Source: Moraxella catarrhalis
GTDB lineage: Bacteria > Pseudomonadota > Gammaproteobacteria > Pseudomonadales > Moraxellaceae
Assembly (NCBI RefSeq): GCF_001656295.1
Contig: NZ_LXHE01000017.1
Span: 97,951 to 161,950 of the forward strand
Direction: 5' to 3'
DNA length: 64,000 nt
Every line of letters begins with the position of its first letter. Position 1 is the first letter of the stretch. Shown here in pieces: positions 55,107 to 64,000 of this stretch. The position numbers and the translations under genes are program-made. The notes below the pieces were generated by a model. That model made no database searches and was not told the origin of the DNA. It saw nothing but the letters and a program-made list of their open reading frames with translations.

Positions 55107-55300
55107 TTGTACCGGTACAATCACGCTTGCCAAAGTGTAGTCATCTACAAGGAGGTAATGAAAGCCATGAAGCTTTGGCAGGTTTTATTGCCAAAGACTT
55201 GTTAGACCCTCAACGAGTAGAATTCTATCAAACCTTACTTGCCTTGATTGGGTTTCGTACCTCAGCCCGGCCTACGGGCTGTATGCACATTTTTCTCTAA
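55107..55300 (+). pseudogene. Gene fragment of unknown origin (plus strand)
   Basis: A plus-strand frame without a usable start, open over this stretch and ending at TAA 55298-55300, encodes an orderly peptide including SHEALAGFIAKDLLDPQRVE and FYQTLLALIGFRT. A perfect palindrome TTGTACCGGTACAA is at 55107-55120 and a GC-rich hairpin (CAGCCCG / CGGGCTG) at 55263-55281. Possibly the remains of a gene from an earlier cassette or element. It overlaps the displaced toxin fragment on the other strand. Confidence 0.25.
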
Positions 55301-55402
55301 CGAATTAATTTGCTTCACGCCACCTGGCATTTTACCATCATGCATTGTGCCCGCAATACCTTCACGAACACCGACACCTGCTTGCCTTTTAAATGCTACC
55401 AT
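55262..55402 (-). pseudogene. Displaced toxin C-terminal fragment (orphan CT)
   Basis: Minus-strand frame from ATG 55402, overlapping the stop of the immunity gene, to TGA 55264-55262; 46 codons. Residues QAGVGVREGIAGTM then MPGGVKQIN repeat the C-terminal part of the main toxin upstream (QAGVGVREGIAGTMFDNKTG...MPGGVKQIN), with four residues missing in the middle and a different end. No start region of a toxin is left. This is the pattern of orphan toxin modules stored behind cdiA/fhaB-type genes. Confidence 0.75.
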
Positions 55403-55935
55403 TTTATCATCTGACCTGTACTGATTAGTTCGGGTATATCAGGGTCTATGGCATAAAGATTGTACCAACCGCCTTTATTGATTTTTGGGTTAGTAAATTG
55501 TAAAATCACCGTTTTAAGATGTGGGTATTTAACTGAATGTCCTGCTTCTGTAAAAATAAAGTTGCCATCGGCATTTTTTGGTATAGTTATTTGATGCTTT
55601 AAAGTGCCATCTGAATAATAAATGGCGGCATTGTCAGGGGGTGGGAAATACCAAGGGGGTTCTTTGATTTGACTAAAAGAATTAGGCTCTTCACCGAATA
55701 TCACTAAAAATTCGGTTCTGTCTTTGTTGATGATTTGTATATCTTCTGAAAAAGGAGGTATCCATTCAGAGCCATCTTCATAAATTAGTTTATTGACCAA
55801 AAATATAGGTTTCATATCTCGTTTTCTTTTATCTAAAATAATATCAGAATAATCACCCCATTTGCTTGATGAAAATTCTAAAATAGTACCATCTTCATAT
55901 ATATATATATCACAAATATCCACAATCTTCTTCAT
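55396..55935 (-). CDS. Probable immunity protein for the CdiA/FhaB-type toxin
   Basis: 179 residues, no signal peptide or membrane span, rich in Ile, Asp, Pro and aromatic residues (MKKIVDICDIYIYEDGTILEF, KEPPWYFPPPDNAAIYYSDG). Not recognised as a named family. Position argues for an immunity function: its ATG (55935) overlaps the last base of the toxin stop (TGATG), with AAGGAG 8 bases upstream inside the toxin gene. A GTG three bases earlier is an alternative start. A toxin C-terminal fragment overlaps its own stop. It should bind and neutralise the toxin C-terminus in the cytoplasm. Confidence 0.7.
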   Translation of the reverse strand: MKKIVDICDIYIYEDGTILEFSSSKWGDYSDIILDKRKRDMKPIFLVNKLIYEDGSEWIPPFSEDIQIINKDRTEFLVIFGEEPNSFSQIKEPPWYFPPPDNAAIYYSDGTLKHQITIPKNADGNFIFTEAGHSVKYPHLKTVILQFTNPKINKGGWYNLYAIDPDIPELISTGQMIKW

Positions 55936-57854
55936 CACTTAATCTCCTTAATGCTATCAAGGTCAATAATAAATTTATCGGGGTCTGTATAGGCGTTTTC
56001 TTTAGCAAAGTTAATTTGCTTAACACCACCTGGCATCACTTGACCTGTTTTGTTATCAAACATTGTACCTGCAATGCCTTCACGGACACCGACACCTGCT
56101 TGGACTTCAAATTCTACCACATAGAATTTGTTTGGCGTGCCGTCTTTGGCAATATTGGACTTAAAATCTTCGGTGACTGCCAATCGCTGACGCATATCAG
56201 CAACCGAGTTAATCGGTTCTTGGGTTGCCCAGCCACCTAAAGCTTGTTTTCGTTGCTCAGGGGTGTAGTTTTCATATTTTTTTCCTTGTCCCATCAACTG
56301 ATCGTATTGGTCTTTGTCAATCACCATCCGCATTTTTTCAGGCTTATCCAGCACTCTGTCCACCACTTCCGTACCAGGCTTCCAAGCGGGGTAACCTGTT
56401 GGGTGGTATGATAATTGCCATCTATTCTCTAAGCCTAAATTGTTGGCAATTTGGTCATCACTCAATTCTTTGATTTTATCAACTCTTGTTAATCCATCAC
56501 GGTCAATGGTTTGTCCTAAATTGATATTTTCTGCACGATGAATAACAGGATTACCTTTGGTGGCGGTAAACTCTCTGACTGCGTGTACAGCAAGACCGGG
56601 ATTATCCACATTAACATTATTTTCAATTTTTACAGTATTCTCTTGAGTGGAGGCGAGCTTATCATACCCAACATTCCTCCCTAACAAAACCTTTTCAGCT
56701 GCAAGTGCTGATACCTCAGCTGCCGGCATTGTCATCCATATTTTTTGAGAGTTTTCTATATCTTGAGATGCCTTTAAGTATCCGTAGTCATAGTAATTAC
56801 CTTGCAACTGCAATAGTCTTTCATAATCTTTTACTCCTCGGACACTGTCTATAGGTCCAATATCAGAGCTTTGTACAGATTTGATGATGTTAGGAATTAA
56901 ATCAATAAAGTCATCCAATATGAGCTTTGTAGTTTCAATAGGGTTGGTGTTTGCTGTGTTATAAGCATTAGTGACACCTTTATTATACTCAAAAGTTGCC
57001 AATGCAGGATCTTTATTAACCCATATTAATTTTATATACTCCCTGACGGTCTGATCATGAGCTGCAGCCCGCATTAGCTCATCTAAGTTTTTAAAAGAGT
57101 CTCCACGAACCTTATCTGTTAAATCGTCTTCAAACAACTTCATGCCGCTATTGGCTTCAGTAGAATTGTGCCAATAGTTTTGAACATCCTCATCGTAGTA
57201 TAAAAAATCAAAAGCTCTATCCTGATCCTCGTGCAACACATTTAATTTATCACCATCTTTTTCAAATGCCTCTGCCCATTGCAAATCATGATAAGCCGTA
57301 GCAACAATTGCTAACTCTTTTTCCGCCTCTTCAATGCTCAATCCATACTTATCAGCGAATCTTTTTACTCTATCTTTGTCTAAAATAAAACGAATCTCAT
57401 CAGGGTGCAACTGCCGATTAAACGCATCTGCATTCACCGCCATCACAGTGCTTGATGCATCTACGCCTGCTGATTGGGTGACGGTAGCAATGGCAAGGCT
57501 CGTGATTAGACTTGTGGCATTTTGTGCCGTATCTTCTGAAATGCCAGCTTTTACCAATTGTTCGGTTATTTGTTCTGACAGTTTATCGATTGTTGGTGCA
57601 GCTGCTGCCACACCACCTGTAGTGACAGCACCTTCAATAGTACCTGTGGTAAGGGCTGCGGTTGCAGTGTGTAAAGCCACACGGTAAATACCACCTTCAT
57701 CCCACTTGGCTGCTTCGCTTAGGATGTCATTGATCTGTTCATCGCTCAAATGTTCGATATTTTGTAACTGCGATAGGATAGCATCTTGTTGATACTGGCT
57801 AAACTTTGCCACTGTCTTTGGTGCTTCTTTGCCAAACTCTGTGGTAATCACCAC
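55935..57854 (-). CDS. C-terminal part of FhaB/CdiA-type protein with toxin domain (frame-shifted from the main ORF)
   Basis: 639 residues from the first ATG, but the same frame is open without a stop from 58943, so this is not an independent gene: it is the 3' part of the large adhesin/toxin gene, put out of frame near 58.9 kb. Upstream of the ATG the frame still encodes haemagglutinin-type beta sequence. Then come the pretoxin region typical of large TpsA toxins (YRVALHTATAALTTGTIEGA, NADAFNRQLHPDEI) and the variable C-terminus (from about residue 420) with KFYVVEFEVQAGVGVREGIAG and MPGGVKQIN. That end may be an NAD-processing or ADP-ribosyl type toxin, but I cannot assign it. Immunity gene overlaps the stop. 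Confidence 0.8.
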   Translation of the reverse strand: MVITTEFGKEAPKTVAKFSQYQQDAILSQLQNIEHLSDEQINDILSEAAKWDEGGIYRVALHTATAALTTGTIEGAVTTGGVAAAAPTIDKLSEQITEQLVKAGISEDTAQNATSLITSLAIATVTQSAGVDASSTVMAVNADAFNRQLHPDEIRFILDKDRVKRFADKYGLSIEEAEKELAIVATAYHDLQWAEAFEKDGDKLNVLHEDQDRAFDFLYYDEDVQNYWHNSTEANSGMKLFEDDLTDKVRGDSFKNLDELMRAAAHDQTVREYIKLIWVNKDPALATFEYNKGVTNAYNTANTNPIETTKLILDDFIDLIPNIIKSVQSSDIGPIDSVRGVKDYERLLQLQGNYYDYGYLKASQDIENSQKIWMTMPAAEVSALAAEKVLLGRNVGYDKLASTQENTVKIENNVNVDNPGLAVHAVREFTATKGNPVIHRAENINLGQTIDRDGLTRVDKIKELSDDQIANNLGLENRWQLSYHPTGYPAWKPGTEVVDRVLDKPEKMRMVIDKDQYDQLMGQGKKYENYTPEQRKQALGGWATQEPINSVADMRQRLAVTEDFKSNIAKDGTPNKFYVVEFEVQAGVGVREGIAGTMFDNKTGQVMPGGVKQINFAKENAYTDPDKFIIDLDSIKEIK

Positions 57855-58657
57855 CTGAGTATTTAACTCTTTAAGTGCTTGCTCTTTGTTAAAGTCATTG
57901 GTGATGATTGGGTTAAGCTGGTTTTGAACTTCTTTTTGTTTGAAATTCTCTGTATTGATATGGCTAAGCCCTGCTTGGTCAGTGATGGCAGTGTGGGTGG
58001 TACTGGTTTTATGAGTTGGGTCTATTTTACCATAACCAATGCCTTGTAGGGCAGGTTTGGCTTTGTCATCTGGATTGCTGGTGTCTGCACCAATGCCGAT
58101 GCTGATGGCATCACCTTCATAATTTAAGTGATTTTCAATGTCTTGGGTTTGGATACCTTGGGCAAATTGGGTTTGGTTTTTACCTGCATCGGTGATGAGA
58201 TAGCCACCAGTGAACTTACCTTGTCCTTGTACAGACAGGGTAGATTCTTTGGCTTTGATACCGGTTTGGTCGGTGACTTGGGCATAGCTTGCATTGGCGT
58301 TTGTGTTACTACCATTAATACTGGCAGATTGTGGTACGCCTTGGAAGCTAACATCAAGATTGCCACCTACTTGGGTTTGATTGCTGTTGTATTGATAAGT
58401 GTCTTGACGGCTTTTGACGATGAGATCTTTGCCGACTGTACCTGTTAGATGGTCTGTCGTTAGGTTGGCTCCGTCTAGGGTGAGGCTGCCGCCGATGTCA
58501 TTGATGGTTGTACCGCCGACAGTGATTTGGGTATTGGTGTGGGTTGTAGCAATCTCTTGGGTATTACCTTTTAATTTGTTAGCATTGATGGTAAAGCCAG
58601 CAGAGTTTGAGCTTAGCCCATCGGTGCTAAGATTAGCAGAAGCATAAACACCAAAGC

Positions 58658-61600
58658 CTACGCCTTTGCTGCTATTTTGGCTGTCTGTTGTGCTAGTTTG
58701 TGTAGAAGCTTGATAGATGACACTGCCTTCGACTTGATTGTATAAATCTTTTCCAACACTGATGTTTGAGCCTGTGACGGTGACCGTGCTGTCAGCACCT
58801 TTGCCTTTGACATCAAAGGCGAGATTGCCATCTGTGTGGATGGTGGCAGCGTCATTGGTCTCTTGGTAGCTGTGGCTGTGGCTTTTGGTGCTTTGCGAGC
58901 TTGGGCTCTGACAGAGCCTAGTTTGCCGTCTTGCAAGTTTTGATTAAGGGTGCGTACTTTGGATGCAGCAGCCAAGCCGCCCATGAGCTTGGCACGGCGA
59001 GAGTCAGTGTCTTGGGTAGCGTCTTTTAAGGTTTCGATGCTTTGGACATCACTGACAAGACTGCTGGAGACGCCGGCAGTTAGCCCTGAGGTTTTTTGGC
59101 TAAAGCTGTGTGTATTGGCAGCGGTGGCATTTTGACTTGTGATATTGACAGCTTGTGACTTAAACAAGATATTGCCTGTATTGGCATCAGTCTCATCTTT
59201 TTGGGCGATGATGTCACTGTTGATGACATCAGTGTCATCGCCTGCTTCAAGGCGGATATTGCCCCCTGTCGTACCAATCACCGAGCCTGTGTAGGTGACT
59301 TGCTCATAGGCATCGTTCTGACGAGTTTGCTGTTTGCCTAGTGTAACAGAAGTTGGCGAAGTGGCAAATAAGCCTTTTTTTGAGACCTCGTGGCTACTAT
59401 GCCCGCTCGCATTATCTTCAGCAGAGCCGATAAGCAGCTGATTATCAGCCTTAATCAGAATGTCCTTATCTGCCAAGACTTCGGTTGAGATTAGGCTGGT
59501 GTTTACACCTTGAATGACGACTTCATTACCACCAACTTGACTTATTAGGCTCTTGTCACTGTACTGTCCAAAGCTAGACTGCTCAGTTTTACTGCCTGTT
59601 AGGCGACGATTGGTGAATTGGCTGGCACTTTGCACGCTTTGGGTAGCACGGCCTTCAGTGATGCTGATATCGCCTGTGGCAATCAGTGCTGTGGTGCCAG
59701 TGGCATTTAGATGCGAGCCTTGGATGTTGATACCAGCCCCTTTGCCTGTTGTGGCTATCGTTAAGTTGCCAGCACTTGTGATGGTTGAACCCACATCGGT
59801 GCTTTGGCTGTAGTTAAAGTAGTTATTCTCATCAGCGACAGCACTGATGTGATTGCTTGTGGTGAGGGTTGTGATGTTGATGCCGTTTTGGGCAGTGATT
59901 TGGGTGCTGCCACCATCATTTTGTATGTTGGCAGCTTTGTTTAGAACATAGTTGCCCGCTTGGATGCTAAGCGTGGTCAATGGATTGCCATGTTCATCTG
60001 TTTGGTCTTTTAATCCATCACCCACACGGATGGTAGCGATGCGTGTGATGGCGGTGTTGAATGAAGCGCTTTGCCCTTGTTTATTGTGATGGGCAGTGGT
60101 TTGGCTTTGGTTGGTGATGTTATTGCCAGCACTTAGCGTCATGGCAGCGTTGGCAGCAAGTGTCCCGCCTAAATTATTAATATCTTTGGCAGCAGTGATG
60201 GCAACAAACTCACCTTGGATACGATTGGTATTGGTGATGGTGTTGGCAGCAATATTGGCAGCGTTATGGGCGACAAGATTACCGTTGTTATCTAAGTTGC
60301 CAGTCAGCTGTAAATCCATGTTTTTAGCAGAAATGGCGCTGTATCTACCATCAGGGGTAAGTGTGCCTGTCGCAATGTTGGCAGATCTAAGATACAGCTT
60401 GGGTACCAGAACATCTTGGGTTTTGGTGATGCTATTGCCATCTTTGTCTTTGATGGTGTAGGTGATAGACTCTTTCACCAGCCAAACGATGTCAGTAGTA
60501 AGATTTGCCATCTGATCGGCAGTGAGTGCGTTGCCAAGCGTGTAGCCGAACTGTTTGGCTGCCGTGATGCCATTATCCATTAAGGCTTTGTAGGCTTCTT
60601 CGTTACTGTGATAATCGGTGTTGATGTGTCTGCCTGTCAGTAGATAATACTGATCTTTAATACGAGCTTGTTCACCATAGCCATCAGAGAGGCGTTTGTG
60701 GATGTGATTTGGGTCTGATTGTAATGCTTTTAGCATATAATCAGACGATAGCCACTGTTTGTAATCGGTGAACGCAGGGTCAGTTTGGATCAGTGGCAAG
60801 TTAGGGTCGTCAGCAGTGATGATGTATAAGGCTGAAGTTGGTAAGGTGATGGTGTCATCATTGACATCCTTGATGATGGTAGAGACATCATTGCCTGTCG
60901 CTGGTTTATCAATACCTGTGCTACTTGGTGTACTGTTGATGGTGGCGTTTAAGATGGGCAGCTGATACGTTGCTAGTGGCGCAAAGGATTGTGTAAATAT
61001 GCCGCTAGCAATATCCACACGCTTGTGCCTGCGACCTGCACCAGATGAGACCACTGTACGACTGACATATCGACCATTTTCAGTGACTTTGGTTTTTTCA
61101 CCATACAAACCATTGTCAGGTGTTTGAATGACTCTATCACCAAGCACTGCAAAGCCTAAACCTGCATTCATTTGGCTTTTATCATTAATTAAGGTGTCGC
61201 CATGAATGATAAGATTTTGTCCCGCTACCATACGAGCAGGGTCAGAAGTCAGAGTTTTGTCTTCATAGACAACAAAGTCTACCGTGATTTCATCAATCTC
61301 TTCACCAACACGATAATAGCGTCCGTTTTCTTGCTTGACATACAAAGCGCCAGTCGGTGCACCTTTTTTACTGGTTGGACCTAAATACGCTTCATCGGTG
61401 GTGTAGATGTTTAGGGCTAAATCCACATCGCTTTTATTTTTGTTAAATTGGCGGTTGTATGCTCTAAATTGCTCGCGATTGCGATAAAGTGTTTGCCTGT
61501 AAACAGATTCTGCTTCTACCTTAACCGTATGCTTTTTAAAGTCAGCATTGGTGTTTAGCAAGGTTTTGGTGTCAACTTGCATCTCCCCACCAGACTCAAT

Positions 61601-64000
61601 GGTTGCGCCTTTATTAACAACCGTCTCTGCTTTGCCTGCAGCTTGCTGATTGTCATCTAGACTACCGCCAATGTGCAGACTACCCAAGCTTGTGATTAAA
61701 GCCTGATTGTCAAAGCCGTCATTGAATTTACCCGCTCTGTCAGGGTTGGGGTGGTTGTTTAAGTGATTCACACCAATATCCAGACGCTGTCTGGCAGCGA
61801 TGACAGGGGCAGTGTGGTGAGTATCGATATCTTTGGCTTTTGCTGGTGTGTTATTGAGCGTGTCAGCTTGGATGGCAAGCTGTGTGCCATAGATACGACC
61901 ACCTGACTGATTGTTGATTGTATCCTTGGCTTTAATAACCGTGGTTTCGCTGTTGATTAAACCTTGGTTTGTGATATCCGTTTGGCTAGTAATCTGTGTG
62001 TGATTGCCGCTTGTGATGATACCTGCTTGCGTGTTATCAATGTGATTGGCATTCAGTGTTAATGTTTGACCTGCGGTCAATTGGCTTTGATTAATCAGCT
62101 TACCACTTGTTGTAAACGCTAAGCGATTGGCAACAAGCTTATCTTGATCGGTATGGGTATAGTCCACTTGTTGGGTGATGGTAAGTGTATCAGCCGTGAT
62201 GATGCCACCGTTTTGTAGCTCTTTGGCAGTAATGTCTGTTTGCTTTGCTGCAGTGATGCTACCACCTTGATTGATGATGTTGTCTTTGGCGACAAGTGTG
62301 ATATCGGTGCCGCTTGTTAGGCTACCGCCTGTGTTGATGATGGCAGATTCACTGCCAATCACCATGCCATTTTTGGCAGTGATGCTGCCTTTGGTATTAT
62401 CAAAGCTCTTTAATTGCCAGTTGATCTCATCTAAGGCGATTTTACTGTCGGTGTTGGTCAGGGTGTTGGTATTTAGGCTTTGTGCATCGATGGATGCTTG
62501 CTTGGTGTTACTGGTCTGATTAGCCGTGATGGTAATATCACCTGTGGCTGTGATGAGTGCTTGATCGTTTGTGTTGTGAATACGATTGGTAGCAATGATA
62601 TGGCCACGAGCATTTGGGATGGGTTTGGTTTGTGCGTTTGCACCAGAGTCACTTAAAGCAGGTGGCTGTGGGTCTGTCCCCAAATTACCTGTACTGCCTG
62701 CCGTACTGTCTTTCGGCTGATTGCTAATACTGCCAGCACTTTGATCACTGCTTGGGGCAGAGGGTGTAGGGATACTGGTTTGTCCATACAGGCTTTGACC
62801 AATCACCGCTTTATCAATGTTGATCAGTGTATCGGTCGTGATATCAAGCTTACCTGTACCGGTTTGGATAAGCTGACCGGTGTTATTCAGCTTATCAGTA
62901 TTCACTTGCAAAACACCGCCATAGACACTGCCACGGTTTTCAATCGCTTCTTTGGCTGCAATCTTGGCGGTTTGGGTGCTGTGAATGATGCCTGTGTTAT
63001 TAAGACTTGCGGTATTGATGGCAATGTCTGCTTGCTTGCTTAACAGTATGCCGTTGTTTTGAGTAGTGCTGCCATGGGTGTTGATGGTGACAGCATCTTT
63101 GGCTAGGATTTTACCGGTATTGACCAGATTGCCTTGGCTGTCCAAGGTGAGCGTACCAGCACCAAGCTGTTGTCCACTACCTGTGGCTGTAATGACCCCT
63201 TGGTTATTGACCCCAAAGCCTTTGTCAGTGCCGATAAGATGGATTTTACCTGCATACATCCCACCAAGATTTGAGATGTCCAATGCCAAGGTTGGCGTAG
63301 CGCCTTGTTGCTCCTTATTGGTGGTTTGATTGGCAGATGATGTGCTTGTTTGTTTATTGATGGCAGTTAATTGTGTGAAATCGCCATCTTGAAGATGGAC
63401 ACTGTTTTCACCTAGAATAACATCAAGTTGTCTGCCAGCATAGATTTCATCATTAATCTGCACAGCTTTGGCAATGAGTGCGGCATAATCCGTGCCTTGT
63501 AGGTTTAATTTGCCATGGGCGGCAATATGACCTGTGCCAACCTCATAACCTGTCACTTGTCCTTGATTAACTTGGCTGTTTGCTGCTGCCAGATGCACAT
63601 TAGCTGCATTGATAAACCCAGCACCATTGATGACAAGCCCTGATGGATTGGCAATGATGACATCGGCTTTTTTGCCTGCCACTTCAATAAAGCCACCCAA
63701 ATGACTTGGGTTGTTGGAATTGACTTGGTTTAAGATGGTAGAAGCTTCCCCACGAGCCATATAGGGGTTAGCCGCCACAAAGCCTGCGATTTGGGTACCC
63801 ACCGCTTTACGGTTGTTATTTAATACAGCACCTGTGCTACCCACATCAAACTGGCTGTAATGATTATTGGATAAGCCACGAGCATTAGGCGTGGCGATAT
63901 TGACAGAAACCACACCACTTGCGGTGTTTAATACAATCGGCTGTAAGGCTTTATCAGCGGATTTATCTGCAATGATGGTGGTGGGGGTGTTGGCATGGGC
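58658..64000 (-). CDS. fhaB: Filamentous haemagglutinin / CdiA-type TpsA protein, 5' part (truncated by right edge)
   Basis: Secreted two-partner-system exoprotein; the frame enters from the right edge with ...AHA, the end of a signal peptide, then NTPTTIIADK. The TPS secretion domain follows: SGVVSVNIATPNARGLSNNHYSQFDV, NPSGLVINGAGF. Long haemagglutinin repeats of beta-helix type then run to about 59.0 kb, with a Ser/Pro/Gln-rich stretch at about 62.6-62.8 kb. It should be exported by a TpsB (FhaC) pore, not in the window, and act as adhesin and contact-dependent toxin carrier. Near 58.9 kb the frame is lost: the last 80 residues or so (from KAPKATATATKRPMT) are out of frame to a stop at 58658, while the true sequence continues in the neighbouring frame to 55935. 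Any annotated start at 63913 would be internal. Confidence 0.9.
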   Translation of the reverse strand, partial: AHANTPTTIIADKSADKALQPIVLNTASGVVSVNIATPNARGLSNNHYSQFDVGSTGAVLNNNRKAVGTQIAGFVAANPYMARGEASTILNQVNSNNPSHLGGFIEVAGKKADVIIANPSGLVINGAGFINAANVHLAAANSQVNQGQVTGYEVGTGHIAAHGKLNLQGTDYAALIAKAVQINDEIYAGRQLDVILGENSVHLQDGDFTQLTAINKQTSTSSANQTTNKEQQGATPTLALDISNLGGMYAGKIHLIGTDKGFGVNNQGVITATGSGQQLGAGTLTLDSQGNLVNTGKILAKDAVTINTHGSTTQNNGILLSKQADIAINTASLNNTGIIHSTQTAKIAAKEAIENRGSVYGGVLQVNTDKLNNTGQLIQTGTGKLDITTDTLINIDKAVIGQSLYGQTSIPTPSAPSSDQSAGSISNQPKDSTAGSTGNLGTDPQPPALSDSGANAQTKPIPNARGHIIATNRIHNTNDQALITATGDITITANQTSNTKQASIDAQSLNTNTLTNTDSKIALDEINWQLKSFDNTKGSITAKNGMVIGSESAIINTGGSLTSGTDITLVAKDNIINQGGSITAAKQTDITAKELQNGGIITADTLTITQQVDYTHTDQDKLVANRLAFTTSGKLINQSQLTAGQTLTLNANHIDNTQAGIITSGNHTQITSQTDITNQGLINSETTVIKAKDTINNQSGGRIYGTQLAIQADTLNNTPAKAKDIDTHHTAPVIAARQRLDIGVNHLNNHPNPDRAGKFNDGFDNQALITSLGSLHIGGSLDDNQQAAGKAETVVNKGATIESGGEMQVDTKTLLNTNADFKKHTVKVEAESVYRQTLYRNREQFRAYNRQFNKNKSDVDLALNIYTTDEAYLGPTSKKGAPTGALYVKQENGRYYRVGEEIDEITVDFVVYEDKTLTSDPARMVAGQNLIIHGDTLINDKSQMNAGLGFAVLGDRVIQTPDNGLYGEKTKVTENGRYVSRTVVSSGAGRRHKRVDIASGIFTQSFAPLATYQLPILNATINSTPSSTGIDKPATGNDVSTIIKDVNDDTITLPTSALYIITADDPNLPLIQTDPAFTDYKQWLSSDYMLKALQSDPNHIHKRLSDGYGEQARIKDQYYLLTGRHINTDYHSNEEAYKALMDNGITAAKQFGYTLGNALTADQMANLTTDIVWLVKESITYTIKDKDGNSITKTQDVLVPKLYLRSANIATGTLTPDGRYSAISAKNMDLQLTGNLDNNGNLVAHNAANIAANTITNTNRIQGEFVAITAAKDINNLGGTLAANAAMTLSAGNNITNQSQTTAHHNKQGQSASFNTAITRIATIRVGDGLKDQTDEHGNPLTTLSIQAGNYVLNKAANIQNDGGSTQITAQNGINITTLTTSNHISAVADENNYFNYSQSTDVGSTITSAGNLTIATTGKGAGINIQGSHLNATGTTALIATGDISITEGRATQSVQSASQFTNRRLTGSKTEQSSFGQYSDKSLISQVGGNEVVIQGVNTSLISTEVLADKDILIKADNQLLIGSAEDNASGHSSHEVSKKGLFATSPTSVTLGKQQTRQNDAYEQVTYTGSVIGTTGGNIRLEAGDDTDVINSDIIAQKDETDANTGNILFKSQAVNITSQNATAANTHSFSQKTSGLTAGVSSSLVSDVQSIETLKDATQDTDSRRAKLMGGLAAASKVRTLNQNLQDGKLGSVRAQARKAPKATATATKRPMTLPPSTQMAISPLMSKAKVLTARSPSQAQTSVLEKIYTIKSKAVSSIKLLHKLAQQTAKIAAKA

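Noticed and set aside
63911..63913. GTG at 63913 as start of the haemagglutinin gene
   Set aside because: The frame continues upstream to the window edge with a signal-peptide end (AHA) and conserved TPS residues, so the start is outside.
1..64000. CRISPR arrays, rRNA genes, integrase or prophage genes
   Set aside because: Looked for on both strands; no regularly spaced repeats, rRNA sequence, integrase or phage structural genes were recognised.

Overview
The window reads as chromosomal DNA of a gamma-proteobacterium of the family Moraxellaceae, most likely a Moraxella. Reasons (family knowledge plus sequence, no search run): an Hfq with a very long Gly-rich repeated tail, a stand-alone carboxynorspermidine route (CANSDH plus NspC), a MiaA with an extra insert, a PutA without an N-terminal DNA-binding domain, and a large two-partner-secretion adhesin/toxin locus. 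No rRNA, CRISPR array or intact insertion sequence was seen. One tRNA-Leu(CAA) is present.

Left part (1-10.5 kb), mostly plus strand: a truncated gene at the left edge, a DUF2905 membrane protein, the polyamine pair nspC-CANSDH, a QueD-like gene with tsaE and miaA, hfq, and the envelope operon kdsD-kdsC-lptC-lptA-lptB (KDO supply and LPS export), closed by a two-way terminator shared with convergent putA. The middle (10.5-41 kb) holds putA, a DUF1275 protein, two M16 peptidases behind a 36-residue lipoprotein gene, phoX with a four-repeat Pho box, ftsY-ogt, pyrD-cvpA, purF, a lytic transglycosylase, uvrB, a UDG-family protein, recB-recD, dusB, xseA-nfsB and ppk2, then tRNA-Leu. Most of this is housekeeping.

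Right part (41-64 kb), nearly all minus strand: a small secreted protein; a TolC/HlyD/two-permease export operon with no ATPase gene; a short uncertain stretch with a 46-residue membrane peptide; then a seven-gene operon accB-accC-pxpB-pxpC-pxpA-NRAMP-like transporter-second BCCP. PxpB and PxpC are homologous to the two halves of the urea carboxylase carboxyltransferase domain. With AccC and a biotin carrier the operon therefore encodes every part of a split biotin-dependent carboxylase next to a 5-oxoprolinase-type hydrolase. Its last gene is a carrier-like protein without the biotin lysine, and its transporter lacks the classical NRAMP metal motif.

Between 54.0 and 55.4 kb lies a decayed stretch (possible TPP-riboswitch relic, gene fragments). 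It leads into a contact-dependent-inhibition type locus running to the right edge: a TpsA/FhaB-CdiA protein broken by one frameshift near 58.9 kb, its toxin C-terminus, a probable immunity gene that starts on the toxin stop codon, and a displaced second toxin C-terminal fragment behind it. Other notable signals are two perfect short tandem duplications at gene 3' ends. One of them (14 bp in phoX) has pushed the reading frame through the gene's own terminator.
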